DNA of 51,309 nt from an uncultured Eubacteriales bacterium (GTDB lineage Bacteria; Bacillota; Clostridia; Peptostreptococcales; Anaerovoracaceae): assembly GCA_902786355.1 (NCBI GenBank), contig CADABZ010000014.1, positions 1 through 51,309 on the forward strand, written 5' to 3'. This document shows positions 7,232 to 14,521 of the stretch, piece by piece. Positions within the stretch are counted from its first letter, which is position 1. Each line of letters begins with the position of its first letter. A program made the translations under genes and the position numbers. The notes under the pieces were generated by a model, which was given only the letters and a program-made list of their open reading frames with translations, made no database searches and was not told the DNA's origin.

Positions 7232-7300
7232 CAGCAAGAGGTATAAAATGTCCGTTGTATCGTTATGGACTGATAGAAGAAAGGTTTGCGGTGAAAAAAG

Positions 7301-7381
7301 ATGAGATGTCCGCTCGGAGGTCATGCTCATGTTAATGTATGGCTTTGCAGAAGCTGCAGGAAGATTGTAATTGATTATTAA
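7301..7381 (+). pseudogene. Short zinc-ribbon tail, probable gene remnant
   Basis: 26 codons from ATG 7301 to TAA 7379-7381. The end, VWLCRSCRKIVIDY, matches how small zinc-ribbon proteins of the DUF6487 type finish (C-x-x-C-x-K-I-I-I-D-Y). The expected first CxxC knuckle is reduced to a single Cys, and no ribosome site stands just before the ATG. Most likely the last part of a deleted gene; a tiny functional peptide cannot be excluded. Confidence 0.35.
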
Positions 7382-7387
7382 AATAAT

Positions 7388-8206
7388 ATGAAGAAATATC
7401 TCCCTCCGATACTGATGTTAGTAATATTTGAGGCAGTAGCCGTCACACTGTGGCAGACAAAAGATAATATCTTTTATCTGTTCAATTTCAGTTACATTGG
7501 CTGCTCTATTGCCTTGGGTATGTTCCTGTTTATCAGAAAGCACAGGAATGCCAGACGCATCGTTCAGCTTCTGGTTGGCCTGTATATGCTGATCTACCTC
7601 GGCCTGATCTGCAGGGAGAATATGCAGATCGAAGGTTTCTGGTACTATCTGTTCACAGGTGTGTTTGAAGCTGCGACGATACACTATGCGGTCGCAAAGA
7701 TTTTCGGCCCTCTGATTTTCGGACGAGGCTGGTGCGGCTATGCCTGCTGGACGGCAATGGTGCTGGACTTTCTTCCTTATAAGACTCCGTCACATGAAAG
7801 AAAGAACCTGGGCTGGATCCGGTATGTGACATTTGCGGCTTCACTGATATTCGTTGCAGCACTCTTTCTCGCCCATGTAGGGAACATTGAGAGGATCATG
7901 TTCTGGGCATTTATAATAGGAAACGCGGTATATTATGCTGTAGGAATTGCTATGGCATATGCATTTAAGGATAACCGCGCATTCTGCAAATACTTCTGTC
8001 CGATAACAGTGTTTCTCAAGCCTATGAGTTATTTTGCCCGTATACGTGTGACATGTGACAAGGAAAAATGCATCTCATGCGGGAAGTGCGCAAGGGTGTG
8101 CCCGATGGATGTTGATGTCCGTGATAATTCAAGAAACAGAAAAAACGGCACAGAGTGTATTCTCTGCATGGAATGCGTAAAGAACTGCCCGGCAGATGCA
8201 CTCTAA
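7388..8206 (+). CDS. Membrane-bound 4Fe-4S ferredoxin (NapH/MauN-like)
   Basis: 272 residues. Five or six membrane segments occupy residues 1-195, with the conserved GRGWCGYACW motif (about 114-123) and CKYFCP (about 198-203) found in NapH/NosR/CcoG-like proteins. Two cytosolic [4Fe-4S] sites follow: CISCGKCARVCP (about 224-235) and CILCMECVKNCP (about 257-268). It should move electrons across or along the membrane. No NapG or reductase partner adjoins it, so the donor and acceptor are unknown. A weak, A/T-rich leader without a good ribosome site precedes ATG 7388. A strong terminator follows. Confidence 0.85.
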   Translation: MKKYLPPILMLVIFEAVAVTLWQTKDNIFYLFNFSYIGCSIALGMFLFIRKHRNARRIVQLLVGLYMLIYLGLICRENMQIEGFWYYLFTGVFEAATIHYAVAKIFGPLIFGRGWCGYACWTAMVLDFLPYKTPSHERKNLGWIRYVTFAASLIFVAALFLAHVGNIERIMFWAFIIGNAVYYAVGIAMAYAFKDNRAFCKYFCPITVFLKPMSYFARIRVTCDKEKCISCGKCARVCPMDVDVRDNSRNRKNGTECILCMECVKNCPADAL

Positions 8207-8230
8207 ACTATTAATTTTAAAAACCCCGTT

Positions 8231-8263
8231 AGCTTCAGAGCTCATCTCTGAAGCTGTTTTTTT
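8231..8263 (+). terminator. Rho-independent terminator
   Basis: AGCTTCAGAG (8231-8240) pairs with CTCTGAAGCT (8246-8255), then GTTTTTTT. It separates the ferredoxin gene from the feo promoter. Confidence 0.85.
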
Positions 8264-8278
8264 GTAACGAAAAAAATC

Positions 8279-8311
8279 TTGACTTACAATAGTTAGTTCT
8301 GTATAACTAAC
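8279..8311 (+). promoter_or_regulatory. feo promoter with inverted-repeat operator
   Basis: -35 TTGACT (8279-8284), 17-base spacer, -10 TATAAC (8302-8307). GTTAGTT (8292-8298) and AACTAAC (8305-8311) form a dyad with a 6-base centre that overlaps the -10. The TTAGTT/AACTAA arms recall operators of DtxR-type iron regulators, so iron-dependent repression of feoAB is plausible. The promoter and dyad are seen; the regulator is inferred. Confidence 0.6.
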
Positions 8312-8350
8312 ATAGTTAAAGATGACAAACCAATGCGCGCGGTTTATCAG

Positions 8351-8398
8351 CCGGCATAATTCATATCAGCGAATCGTTCTGATGCGACATCATGCCGG
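8351..8398 (+). promoter_or_regulatory. Structured 5' leader of feoA
   Basis: CCGGCAT (8351-8357) pairs with ATGCCGG (8392-8398), enclosing an inner stem ATCAG (8365-8369)/CTGAT (8379-8383). The element lies between the feo promoter and feoA. It has no poly-T tail, and I do not recognise a known riboswitch core. Confidence 0.4.
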
Positions 8399-8434
8399 AC
8401 ACTACAAAAAAATACAATTATTTTGGAGGTTATG

Positions 8435-8650
8435 ATGACACTTTTAGAAGCTGAGACGGGGAAGACTTATAAGGTCAAAGAAATTGCTACAGATGATGAG
8501 GATATGAATGCTTTTCTGTTCCGCCTCGGATGTTATGAGGGAGAGCCTATTACAGTTGTATCCAAGAAGAAAAACAGCTGCATAGCTGTTATCAAGGACG
8601 GAAGGTACAATCTGGACAAAATGCTGTCCGATGCAATAGTGATCGAATGA
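8435..8650 (+). CDS. feoA: Ferrous iron transport protein A (FeoA)
   Basis: 71 residues from ATG 8435; GGAGG (8425-8429) is 5 bases upstream, which favours the second of two adjacent ATGs (8432, 8435). The protein is a single SH3-like FeoA domain: MTLLEAETGKTYKVKEIATD, then FRLGCYEGEPITVVSKKKNS and the ending YNLDKMLSDAIVIE. FeoA is cytosolic and supports Fe2+ uptake by FeoB, probably by contacting its G domain. It is followed by feoB 69 bases downstream under the same promoter. Confidence 0.9.
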   Translation: MTLLEAETGKTYKVKEIATDDEDMNAFLFRLGCYEGEPITVVSKKKNSCIAVIKDGRYNLDKMLSDAIVIE

Positions 8651-8719
8651 TCACGGGCTTTTGCTGTATAACGCAGTGCCATTATTATTGCCTGAGATAT
8701 AAACAGGAGGAATCAGATT

Positions 8720-10744
8720 ATGAGAATTGCTTTTGCCGGTAACCCGAACAGCGGCAAGACCACAATGTACAATGCTCTCACGGGCAGAAGTGAAAAGGTC
8801 GGAAACTGGGGTGGAGTAACTGTTGGCAGCAAAGAATACCACATCAAGAAAGAGTATACAGGAGACAGGGAAGTAATTGCTGTAGACCTTCCTGGGGCTT
8901 ACTCCATGTCGCCTTTTACTCCGGAAGAGGGAATCACGAGTGAGTACGTACGCACCGCCAATCCGGACGCTATAGTCAATATTGTAGACGCATCCAATCT
9001 CAGCAGATCGCTGTTTTTCACTACTCAGCTTCTTGAGCTGGGTATCCCTGTGGTAGTTGCGCTCAACAAGAGCGATATCACTTCAAAGGAAGAGACCGAG
9101 ATAGATGCAGACAAGCTTGCTGAAAAGCTGAACTGCCCGGTATACAAAACAGTATCCATAGAAGATAAAAACAACGGACTCAAAGAGATGATAGAGAAGG
9201 CTATATCTCTTGCAGGCACGATGCAGAAAGCACCGTATATGCAGGCAGATATCGATCTTCACGACAAGAATGCTGTAGATGCAGAAGACCGTAAGCGCTA
9301 TGACTTCGTTAACAAGATCGTAGCAGAGGTCGAGAAGAGAAAAGTTCTCTCTGCAGAGACTACTAAGCACGATAAGATCGATGCAGTCCTCACTAATCCG
9401 ATCGCAGGTATTCTGGTATTCGCACTTGTTATGTGGTTTGTATTCTGGGTATCACAGGCCTGGCTCGGACCTATGATCGCAGACTGGCTCGTTGGATACA
9501 TTGAGTCTTTCCAGGGCTGGGTAGCAGGTCAGCTTGAAAACAGCCCGGCGATCGTTTCAGCTCTTCTTGCTGATGGTATCGTAGGCGGTGTAGGTGCAGT
9601 TGTCGGATTCCTGCCTCTTGTAATGGTAATGTACTTCCTTATCGCACTTCTTGAGGACTGCGGATACATGGCTCGTGTAAGTGCTGTAATGGATCCTATC
9701 TTCAAGAGAGTAGGTCTTTCCGGTAAATCCGTAATTCCTGTAGTTATCGGCACAGGCTGCGGTATCCCTGCCATCATGGCATGCCGTACGATCCGCGATG
9801 AGAGAGAGAGAAGAGCAACAACAATGCTTACTACCTTCATCCCATGCGGAGCTAAGATCCCTGTAATCGCACTTTTCGCAGGAGCATTCTTCGCAGGAGC
9901 AAGCTGGGTAAGCACACTTAGCTATTTCTTCGGACTTGTCCTGATCTTCCTTGGCGCACTGCTGATCAAGGCAATCACAGGATACAAATACAGAAAATCA
10001 TTCTTCATCATGGAACTTCCTAAGTGGAAAACACCTAGCCTGAAATTCGCTTTCAGATCAATGATGGAGAGAGCTAGGGCATATATCATCAAGGCTGCAA
10101 CGATCATCCTCGTATGCAACACTGTTGTACAGGTAATGCAGACATTCGACTGGCATTTCCATGTTGTCGAGGAAGGTGCAGAGAGCACATCCATCCTTGC
10201 ATCTATTGCAACACCGTTCGCAGTACTTCTGATCCCTCTGGGCTTCGGAGTATGGCAGCTTGCTGCAGCAGCTATCACAGGATTCATCGCTAAGGAGAAC
10301 GTAGTAGGAACACTTGCAGTAGTATACGGCCTTACAGCATTCATCGACGTTGATGAACTCGAGATGGTCGGAGGAGCTAACACTGTTGCTATGACAATGG
10401 GTCTTACTTCCGTAACAGCTCTTGCTTATCTGTTCTTCAACCTCTACACACCTCCATGCTTCGCTGCTATCGGAGCTATGAATTCAGAAATGAAGAGCAA
10501 AGGCTGGCTCTGGGGAGCTATCGGACTCCAGCTCAGCACCGGATACACAGTGGCATTCCTGATCAACCAGTTCGGAACGCTCTTTACAGAAGGCCACTTC
10601 GCTGCAGGCTTCGTGCCTGGACTCATAGCTGTCGCATGCTTCGTGGTTGCCATAGTCCTCATCGGAAAGAGAGTCAGAGCACACTTCGATGAACAGTATG
10701 ATCTGCACAGAAAACTCAAAAAAACAGAGGGTGCAACAGCCTGA
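8720..10744 (+). CDS. feoB: Ferrous iron transporter FeoB
   Basis: 674 residues, full length for the family. The N-terminal G domain has the P-loop GNPNSGKTT (7-15), the DLPG switch II motif, and NKSD for guanine recognition. The switch I region reads VGNWGGVTV where VGNWPGVTV is usual, a single Pro-to-Gly change. A spacer with charged residues leads to the membrane part with both Gate motifs: GCGIPAIMACRTIRDERER and FIPCGAKIPV. It imports Fe2+ across the cytoplasmic membrane using GTP hydrolysis. AGGAGG precedes ATG 8720. Codon use is strongly biased, suggesting high expression. Confidence 0.97.
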   Translation: MRIAFAGNPNSGKTTMYNALTGRSEKVGNWGGVTVGSKEYHIKKEYTGDREVIAVDLPGAYSMSPFTPEEGITSEYVRTANPDAIVNIVDASNLSRSLFFTTQLLELGIPVVVALNKSDITSKEETEIDADKLAEKLNCPVYKTVSIEDKNNGLKEMIEKAISLAGTMQKAPYMQADIDLHDKNAVDAEDRKRYDFVNKIVAEVEKRKVLSAETTKHDKIDAVLTNPIAGILVFALVMWFVFWVSQAWLGPMIADWLVGYIESFQGWVAGQLENSPAIVSALLADGIVGGVGAVVGFLPLVMVMYFLIALLEDCGYMARVSAVMDPIFKRVGLSGKSVIPVVIGTGCGIPAIMACRTIRDERERRATTMLTTFIPCGAKIPVIALFAGAFFAGASWVSTLSYFFGLVLIFLGALLIKAITGYKYRKSFFIMELPKWKTPSLKFAFRSMMERARAYIIKAATIILVCNTVVQVMQTFDWHFHVVEEGAESTSILASIATPFAVLLIPLGFGVWQLAAAAITGFIAKENVVGTLAVVYGLTAFIDVDELEMVGGANTVAMTMGLTSVTALAYLFFNLYTPPCFAAIGAMNSEMKSKGWLWGAIGLQLSTGYTVAFLINQFGTLFTEGHFAAGFVPGLIAVACFVVAIVLIGKRVRAHFDEQYDLHRKLKKTEGATA

Positions 10745-10786
10745 CGAATTGCTGATAATCCTTCATGCATAATACTTCCTTACATA

Positions 10787-10816
10787 TATGCGCGGCACTT
10801 GATTGTGCCGTGCATA
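10787..10816 (+). terminator. Hairpin after feoB
   Basis: TATGCGCGGCAC (10787-10798) pairs with GTGCCGTGCATA (10805-10816) with one G-T pair. There is no real T-run (CTTGTATAAT follows), so it may stabilise the mRNA end or attenuate read-through into the small gene downstream. Confidence 0.45.
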
Positions 10817-10938
10817 CTTGTATAATTACAGAAGCCGGTCTTCCTGCTGACAGAACTTTAAAGAATCACATGCTGCATCTGCAGAAGACAGACATAATAA
10901 CCTGAACCAGAATATATAGATAGAGGAGGCAGAGTGAT

Positions 10939-11127
10939 ATGAATGCTGCAACACTGATTGCTGTTCTGGCACTCGCGATCATGCTTTTCCTGGCTGTGAG
11001 ATATATATACAGAGAGAAGAAGAAAGGCAATGCCTGCATCGGATGTCCGTATGCCGGCTCATGCCAGAAGCATAATGCCGGGATGAGCTGTGATTCAAAT
11101 ATACCGCAGAGCAGAAAGACTGAATAA
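10939..11127 (+). CDS. FeoB-associated Cys-rich membrane protein
   Basis: 62 residues. One N-terminal membrane helix (ATLIAVLALAIMLFLAV, residues 4-20), a basic stretch REKKKG, then ACIGCPYAGSCQKHNAGMSC with the C-x-G-C-x(4)-C pattern of the FeoB-associated Cys-rich family. GAGGAGGC lies upstream of the ATG. Location 195 bases after feoB supports a joint role; the cysteines could bind Fe2+ or sense thiol state. It ends before a bidirectional terminator. Confidence 0.85.
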   Translation: MNAATLIAVLALAIMLFLAVRYIYREKKKGNACIGCPYAGSCQKHNAGMSCDSNIPQSRKTE

Positions 11128-11142
11128 CAGAGATAATAAAAG

Positions 11143-11170
11143 CCGGACACCGCTTTTGCGCGGTGTCCGG
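11143..11170. terminator. Bidirectional terminator
   Basis: CCGGACACCGC (11143-11153) pairs with GCGGTGTCCGG (11160-11170). Flanks are suitable on both strands (TATTGT on +, CTTTTATT on -). It serves the feo block and the symporter gene on the other strand. Confidence 0.8.
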
Positions 11171-11224
11171 TATTGTATTGGTAAAATTCAGAGGTTGTTT
11201 CAGTCAGTCAGCGAGTGCCTGAGA

Positions 11225-12649
11225 TTATTTCTCAAGCATCTTCTTCTGCTCATAATACGGAATGTATTCATCGCCGCTGAAGTAATTCTGGACCAGCTTG
11301 ACAACTGTTCCTGACAGCAGGAATACTCCGATCAGGTTAGGGATAGCCATCAGGCCGTTGAATGTCTCTGCGACTTCCCAGATGAGACCGAGGTCCATAG
11401 TTGCTCCGAGAATTGCTACCAGAGCATAAATGACGAGGAATGGCTTCTGAGCCTTGCTTCCGAAGAGGAATTCAGAGCATCTTGTTCCGTACAGTCCCCA
11501 GCCGAGGACAGTTGAGAATGCGAAGCAGCACATAGCAACTGCTGTGAATATAGATACCCAGCTTCCGTATGTGTTGGTGAAGCCCTGGATCGTAAGCTCT
11601 GCACCGGCAGGCTGACCGTATTCGATGCTTGCCTGTCCGCAGAGGATGATGAGTGCTGTCATGGTGCAGATGACGATGGTATCAACGAATACCTCGAAGA
11701 TCCCGAAGAATCCCTGCTTTACAGGATGATTGACATCTGCGCTGGCGTGAGCCATTGAACCGGTACCGAGACCTGCTTCATTGGAGAATATTCCTCTTGC
11801 GATTCCTTTCTGAAGGCTGAGGAACATGCTTCCTACGACACCGCCTGTAACGCCTGCAGGGCTGAAAGCACCTTTAAATATGCTTGCGATAGCGCCAGGA
11901 ACAAATCTGAAATTGATCACGATGACGCCAAGTCCGAGGAGGATATAGAAGACAGCCATGAAAGGTACGAGCTTCTCTGTTACAGCACCGATCCTCTGTA
12001 CGCCGCCGATGAGAATGAAGGCGATGAGGACTGCCAGAATGATGCCGAGGATGAAGTTGAGTGTAGAGATACCTTTCTCACCCATGACATTGAAGGATGT
12101 GAGTGCGGTATCGATCGAAGTGGTGATCGTGTTGACCTGAGTGGCATTGCCTGTTCCGAAAACTGCAAATATGCCGAATATCGCAAATATGCTGCCGAGC
12201 CATTTCCATTTTTTGCCAAGGCCGTTGGTGATGTAGTACATAGGGCCGCCGACATATGTGCCGGTATCATCGATCTCTCTGAAGTGTACTGCAAGGGTGA
12301 CTTCCGAGAACTTGGTGCACATGCCGAGGATAGCTGAGATCCACATCCAGAAGACTGCTCCCGGCCCGCCGATAGCCACAGCTCCTGCAACACCGGCTAT
12401 GTTTCCTGTGCCTACTGTTGCCGCAAGGGCCGTGCACAGGGCCTGGAAAGGTGAGATAGCTCCGTCTTTTGTATCAGTCTTGATGAAGATCTTGCCGAAG
12501 GTCTCTTTCATAGCGAGACCGAACTTGCGGACCTGGATGAAACGGGTCCTGATGCTGAGATAGAGCCCTATGCCCAGTATGCATACCATTGCAGGCACGC
12601 CCCAGACAAAATTGTTGATTGCGGAATTAATACTTGCGATAGTTTCCAT
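11225..12649 (-). CDS. Sodium:alanine/glycine symporter (AGCS family)
   Basis: 474 residues with about ten membrane helices. The AGCS signature region is clear: FQALCTALAATVGTGNIAGVAGA with the following GGPGAVFWMWISAILGM, and later GGPMYYITNGLG and SNEAGLGTGSMAHA. The protein takes up alanine or glycine with Na+ across the cytoplasmic membrane. AAGGAGA lies 8 bases before the start (ATG at 12649). The mRNA leader contains a tandem glycine riboswitch and terminator, so glycine is the most likely substrate or at least the signal. A LysR-type regulator is divergent. Confidence 0.95.
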   Translation of the reverse strand: METIASINSAINNFVWGVPAMVCILGIGLYLSIRTRFIQVRKFGLAMKETFGKIFIKTDTKDGAISPFQALCTALAATVGTGNIAGVAGAVAIGGPGAVFWMWISAILGMCTKFSEVTLAVHFREIDDTGTYVGGPMYYITNGLGKKWKWLGSIFAIFGIFAVFGTGNATQVNTITTSIDTALTSFNVMGEKGISTLNFILGIILAVLIAFILIGGVQRIGAVTEKLVPFMAVFYILLGLGVIVINFRFVPGAIASIFKGAFSPAGVTGGVVGSMFLSLQKGIARGIFSNEAGLGTGSMAHASADVNHPVKQGFFGIFEVFVDTIVICTMTALIILCGQASIEYGQPAGAELTIQGFTNTYGSWVSIFTAVAMCCFAFSTVLGWGLYGTRCSEFLFGSKAQKPFLVIYALVAILGATMDLGLIWEVAETFNGLMAIPNLIGVFLLSGTVVKLVQNYFSGDEYIPYYEQKKMLEK

Positions 12650-12765
12650 TAATAGTTCTCCTTACTTCGGTGAGCATATATCCGGACGAAGAGGAGGGCA
12701 GAAACACAGCACATAAGCTGAACGCCATAAAAGGTGCCGCGATGACGACAGAAAGGAGAGCGAAT

Positions 12766-12808
12766 AAAAAAGGGAACAAGCATACCAAATAAATGGCATC
12801 ATGTTCCC
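12766..12808 (-). terminator. Expression-platform terminator of the glycine riboswitch
   Basis: On the minus strand GGGAACA (12808-12802) pairs with TGTTCCC (12778-12772), with an inner ATGCCA/TGGTAT stem, followed by TTTTTT. The sequence GGAACAGGGAACA just before it offers an alternative pairing, as expected for a switch. Confidence 0.8.
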
Positions 12809-13014
12809 TGTTCCTTGTACCTGAAAGTATTACTTCTTCGGCGGCCCTTAAAAAGGCTCTCTCCAGAGGCTCGTCAGCATCCCGTCTTGTTACCTGAAAG
12901 CTTCACGTCTGTCTTGATGAGGACAGCCGCTTTCTCCTTCGGTGTCAGCATTATAGTACCTTGTGCTCTGACCGGTCATAGTCAGCTTAGATACCGGCTG
13001 TGATCTTTCCGCAG
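12766..13014 (-). promoter_or_regulatory. Tandem glycine riboswitch upstream of the AGCS gene
   Basis: On the minus strand, the second aptamer has CTCTGGAGAGAG (12857-12868), GCCGCCGAAG (12836-12845) and CTTTCAGGTAC (12817-12827). The first aptamer has CACCGAAGGAG (12934-12944) and CTTTCAGGTAACAAGACGG (12882-12900). These are the conserved glycine aptamer cores in the expected order. The 5' half of the first aptamer (around GGAAAGATC, 13002-13010) is separated from its core by a longer than usual insert of ~60 bases. A terminator hairpin follows the second aptamer. Confidence 0.85.
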
Positions 13015-13184
13015 ATGCTTCATACGAATATTGTTTATTAATTTACAACAAAATATCACAGGGTAGAATTACGGAACAACATTTGTTAAAATATTCACAT
13101 CGTTGTTTACGAAAAATACACGAATGATCAGAAATTCCCGAAACTTGCTCAAAACGGGTGATTATCTGGCCGGATGGAGAAGAT

Positions 13185-14051
13185 ATGAATACACAGAAAA
13201 TCAGGATACTCCTGTCAGCAATAGATAATGGAAGTCTCACCAAAGCAGGCAGCGAACTTGGGTACACTCAGTCATATATGACACAGACGGTGAAATCATT
13301 CGAAGAAGAGATCGGTTTTCCGCTACTTATAAAGACTAACAGAGGAGTAGAACCTACCAATGAAGCAAGAACCCTTCTGCCGTCAATGAGGCAGCTTCTG
13401 AGAAGTGAAGAAAAGCTTGAGCAGGAGATGGCAGAAATACAGGGTATAAAGAGGGGCACCATAAGGATCGGCTCATTCGTAAGCACATCAGTGCGCTGGG
13501 TGCCGCGTATCCTCGAGTATTTCCAGAACAACTATCCGGAAGTGGAATTCCAGATAGAAGAGCTTGGACATGAGGAGATGATCAGAGGCCTTACAGATGG
13601 TTCACTGGATATCGCACTTATGAGCAGACCTGATAAAGCCAATATAGATTTCATACCTGTGCTTGATGATCCGATGATGGTAGTCTTCCCTCCGAAATAT
13701 GACCTCAGCTCTTACGATTATGTCCCGGTGGAGATACTGAAGGACTATCCTTTTATCATGACATACAGAGGGTATGATGTAGATCCGCACAGAGTGTTTG
13801 ATGCTGCCGGATTTACGCCTGAAGTGAAATACTACTCCAGAGACGACTTTGCTGTGCTGTCAATGGTGCAGAGAGGACTGGGTCTGGCGATACTTCCGGA
13901 GCTCACTATAGAGGAATATCCGGGAGACTATGACTTCCGTATGCTCGATCCGGAAGCATACAGAACCATGGGAGTCGGGATCAGATCTATCAGTGAAGCC
14001 GGTCCGCTGGCAAGATTCATAATCAAGTTCATACGGGACAATATCAAGTGA
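13185..14051 (+). CDS. LysR-family transcriptional regulator
   Basis: 288 residues from ATG 13185 (GGAGAAG 6-7 bases upstream); an upstream frame start at 13158 lacks a ribosome site. The N-terminal winged helix-turn-helix is at 1-60: KIRILLSAIDNGSLTKAGSELGYTQSYMTQTVKSFEEEIGFPLL, then the linker helix, then a periplasmic-binding-like effector domain from about residue 88 (GTIRIGSFVSTSVRWVPRILEYF). It is divergent from the AGCS symporter, with the riboswitch leader between, so it may regulate itself or that gene. The effector is unknown. A strong terminator follows. Confidence 0.92.
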   Translation: MNTQKIRILLSAIDNGSLTKAGSELGYTQSYMTQTVKSFEEEIGFPLLIKTNRGVEPTNEARTLLPSMRQLLRSEEKLEQEMAEIQGIKRGTIRIGSFVSTSVRWVPRILEYFQNNYPEVEFQIEELGHEEMIRGLTDGSLDIALMSRPDKANIDFIPVLDDPMMVVFPPKYDLSSYDYVPVEILKDYPFIMTYRGYDVDPHRVFDAAGFTPEVKYYSRDDFAVLSMVQRGLGLAILPELTIEEYPGDYDFRMLDPEAYRTMGVGIRSISEAGPLARFIIKFIRDNIK

Positions 14052-14057
14052 AAAAAG

Positions 14058-14088
14058 AGATCCGGCAGACGAACTGCCGGATCTTTTT
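14058..14088 (+). terminator. Rho-independent terminator
   Basis: AGATCCGGCAG (14058-14068) pairs with CTGCCGGATCT (14074-14084), five-base loop, T-run after. It ends the LysR gene. Confidence 0.85.
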
Positions 14089-14119
14089 CTCTGGTCTGTA
14101 TCCTGATGATCCAGGGTAA

Positions 14120-14209
14120 TTAGTTCTGCTTGAGAACAGATGGTGTCTTGCTCTCGATGAAGTGAGTGATAACTGCAGATACTACGAAAACTCCGATTCC
14201 ATATGCCAT
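14120..14209 (-). CDS. 29-residue small membrane peptide
   Basis: On the minus strand AGGAGGTAACATC precedes ATG 14209, a near-perfect ribosome site, and the frame runs 29 codons to TAA at 14122-14120. The peptide begins MAYGIGVFVVSAVITHFIES, a single hydrophobic segment (residues 2-18), followed by a short polar tail KTPSVLKQN. It is too short for routine gene calling. The strong ribosome site and clean composition support translation. It lies convergent with the LysR gene and divergent from glucokinase. It resembles small accessory subunits of transporters only in general form; the function is unknown. Confidence 0.6.
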   Translation of the reverse strand: MAYGIGVFVVSAVITHFIESKTPSVLKQN

Positions 14210-14521
14210 GATGTTACCTCCTGTTGATTTATATTCTGGCTCTTTCGAGCTCTTTTTCTCTCTGACAATAATTTAACGCAATCCATGCAGTTAGTAAAAT
14301 GGCAGTTCTGCATACTCGGTATAAGTAAATGTAATACCAGAAAGATCCGGCGCGGTCTCATCAGATCTGCTGCTCGTTGACACCACATCGCATGCTGGAT
14401 CAATCAGCAGAAATTGATAGAACTTCAGGTGCTTCAGATGTTATAGTAATAGTGCATAATAATCAGGAAAACAGCAGATCTCATTATGTCTGCGTGATAT
14501 CAGCAAAAGAGGAGACTAGGT
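14210..14521 (+). promoter_or_regulatory. Intergenic region with long-range inverted repeat before glucokinase
   Basis: AGATCTGCTG (14363-14372) and CAGCAGATCT (14472-14481) are perfect inverted repeats about 100 bases apart. They enclose a smaller hairpin (GCTG...CAGC near 14394-14408) and a possible -10 TATAGT near 14440. If transcribed from upstream, this would be a structured leader ending 40 bases before the GTG start. I recognise no known RNA family. The left part (14210-14300) presumably contains the promoter of the small minus-strand peptide, but no clear -35/-10 is visible. Confidence 0.35.

Noticed and set aside
6882-7246. Plus-strand frames over the coiled-coil gene
   Set aside because: Ser/Ala-rich shadows of the Glu/Ala-rich minus-strand gene; no ribosome sites.
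8320-8422. NiCo/Fe riboswitch upstream of feoA
   Set aside because: The expected four-helix core sequences are not visible; only nested stems are.
12815-13003. Open frame on the plus strand over the glycine riboswitch
   Set aside because: It is the complement of conserved RNA cores and has no ribosome site.
14120-14209. MetS-type small transporter subunit
   Set aside because: The peptide lacks the usual aromatic-Gly-Gly end of that family, so only a general small membrane peptide is called.
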